Of a stretch of DNA of 5,534 nt, positions 4,898 to 5,534 are shown in pieces. A program made the translations under genes and the position numbers. Source of the stretch: Armatimonadota bacterium (lineage in GTDB: Bacteria > Armatimonadota > DTGP01 > JAHWJO01). Every line of letters begins with the position of its first letter. Position 1 is the first letter of the stretch. A model generated the notes under the pieces. That model was not told where the DNA came from, did not search any database, and worked only from the letters and a program-made list of their open reading frames with translations. Location of the stretch: positions 1 to 5,534 of the forward strand of contig JAHWJO010000344.1 of the NCBI GenBank assembly GCA_019348365.1. The letters are read 5' to 3'.

Positions 4898-5534
4898 TTG
4901 TATAAATTTTTCTCCCTTTTACTGCTCCTCTGCCTGACTCTCCCCGCTCTCGCTGCCACGCCCCAACTCCCCGACTCCCCCTACGGGATGAACAACTGGG
5001 ACTGGACCGACGCCGACCTCCGCGAACTGAAAGCCGCCCCCGCAAGCTGGGCGCGCGTGATGGTGGACTGGAACAAGGTCGAGGCGGAGCCGGGGAAGCT
5101 CGATTGGGCCTTCTACGATGCCGCCGTGGAGAAGCTGACCCAGGACGGGCTCCACATCCTCTTCACCGTCTACGGCCCCCCGAAGGGGTCCCTCGCGCCG
5201 AACAGCGAACTGCCGGACCCCGCGAAGTTCGGCGCGTTCGTGAAGGCGGCGGCGGAGCGGTACAAGGGCCGCGTCTCCGCTTACGAGATGCTGAACGAGG
5301 AGAACACCGGCATCTGGCCCCGCGTCTCCGACCGCCGCGCGAGCGTGTACGTCCCGATCCTCAAGGCCGGATACCAGGCGGTGAAAGCCGTCGATCCGAA
5401 CGCAAAAGTGATCATGGCCGGGCTGTGGCAGTTCCCGATCTACTATCTCGAAGACATGTACCGCGCCGGGGCGAAGGGGTACTTCGACGCGATCAACGTC
5501 CACTACTACCTCAACGCCATCGAGAGCGGGCCGC
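4898..5534 (+). CDS. Secreted glycoside hydrolase, clan GH-A-like TIM barrel (5' part)
   Basis: The frame is open to the window edge (212 codons visible). From TTG 4898 the protein begins MYKFFSLLLLLCLTLPALAA, a classic signal peptide with a basic residue, a Leu-rich core and an ALA cleavage motif, so the product is probably exported. The mature part reads like the first half of a (beta/alpha)8 glycosidase: YGMNNWDW, then WARVMVDWNKVE, ILFTVYG, then YEMLNEEN with N133-E134 as the likely acid/base position, AVKAVDPNAKVIMAG, and FDAINVHYY (H202). This pattern is typical of families such as GH5, GH39 and GH42; I cannot decide which, nor the substrate. The nucleophile Glu would lie beyond the window. 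Starting at ATG 4988 would discard the signal peptide. High G+C returns here after the Uma2 gene. Confidence 0.85.
   Translation, partial: MYKFFSLLLLLCLTLPALAATPQLPDSPYGMNNWDWTDADLRELKAAPASWARVMVDWNKVEAEPGKLDWAFYDAAVEKLTQDGLHILFTVYGPPKGSLAPNSELPDPAKFGAFVKAAAERYKGRVSAYEMLNEENTGIWPRVSDRRASVYVPILKAGYQAVKAVDPNAKVIMAGLWQFPIYYLEDMYRAGAKGYFDAINVHYYLNAIESGP

Noticed and set aside
4901..4906. TATAAA as a -10 promoter element for the glycosidase
   Set aside because: It lies within codons 2-3 of the frame that yields a clear signal peptide, so a transcript starting there would miss the start codon. Only a later ATG 4988 start, without a signal peptide, would fit.
4919..5503. Minus-strand open frame opposite the glycosidase (194 codons)
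   Set aside because: The plus strand shows a signal peptide followed by typical TIM-barrel glycosidase motifs; the minus product has no recognisable feature.

Overview
The window is high-GC bacterial chromosome (about 65-75% G+C in the main gene) and reads mostly left to right. It holds the probable 3' tail of an upstream gene, a strong terminator hairpin, a short intergenic region with a promoter, and then three same-strand genes packed almost end to end. These are a complete replicative DNA polymerase III alpha subunit (dnaE), a Uma2-family putative endonuclease, and the 5' part of a secreted clan GH-A-like glycoside hydrolase that runs off the right edge. High G+C, non-ATG starts, a Uma2 gene and an exported glycosidase would suit Armatimonadota, Chloroflexota or Planctomycetota. 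This is a guess from general character, and nothing here is diagnostic.

Region by region: positions 1-44 are probably the last codons of an upstream gene. Positions 104-145 form a 17-bp perfect hairpin, probably a terminator. Positions 146-387 hold a small heptamer repeat (251-267), a -10-like promoter core (325-335), a short leader hairpin (348-362) and a Shine-Dalgarno (375-380) in front of a TTG start at 388. dnaE runs 388-4311. The Uma2 gene (4316-4888) starts 4 nt after the dnaE stop and uses a Shine-Dalgarno inside the dnaE end. The glycosidase starts at TTG 4898, and its Shine-Dalgarno overlaps the Uma2 stop codon. The three genes are therefore probably co-transcribed, although their functions (replication, unknown nuclease, secreted carbohydrate hydrolysis) show no obvious link.

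The most unusual content is inside dnaE. Two inserts, 1275-1384 and 3012-3121, interrupt the family's usual sequence in frame, each in a linker. Each spans 110 bp and is a long imperfect inverted repeat whose arms are short tandem repeats (7-mer AGGGATC in the first, 8-mer TCGTTGGG in the second). They look like intergenic palindromic repeats that inserted into an essential gene and are tolerated as roughly 37-residue peptide insertions, comparable in concept to Rickettsia palindromic elements. In the first insert, a single T-to-C difference between the arms removes what would be an in-frame TGA. A third linker (3922-4082) shows weaker signs of similar origin. The first insert also has G-quadruplex-type G-runs on both strands.
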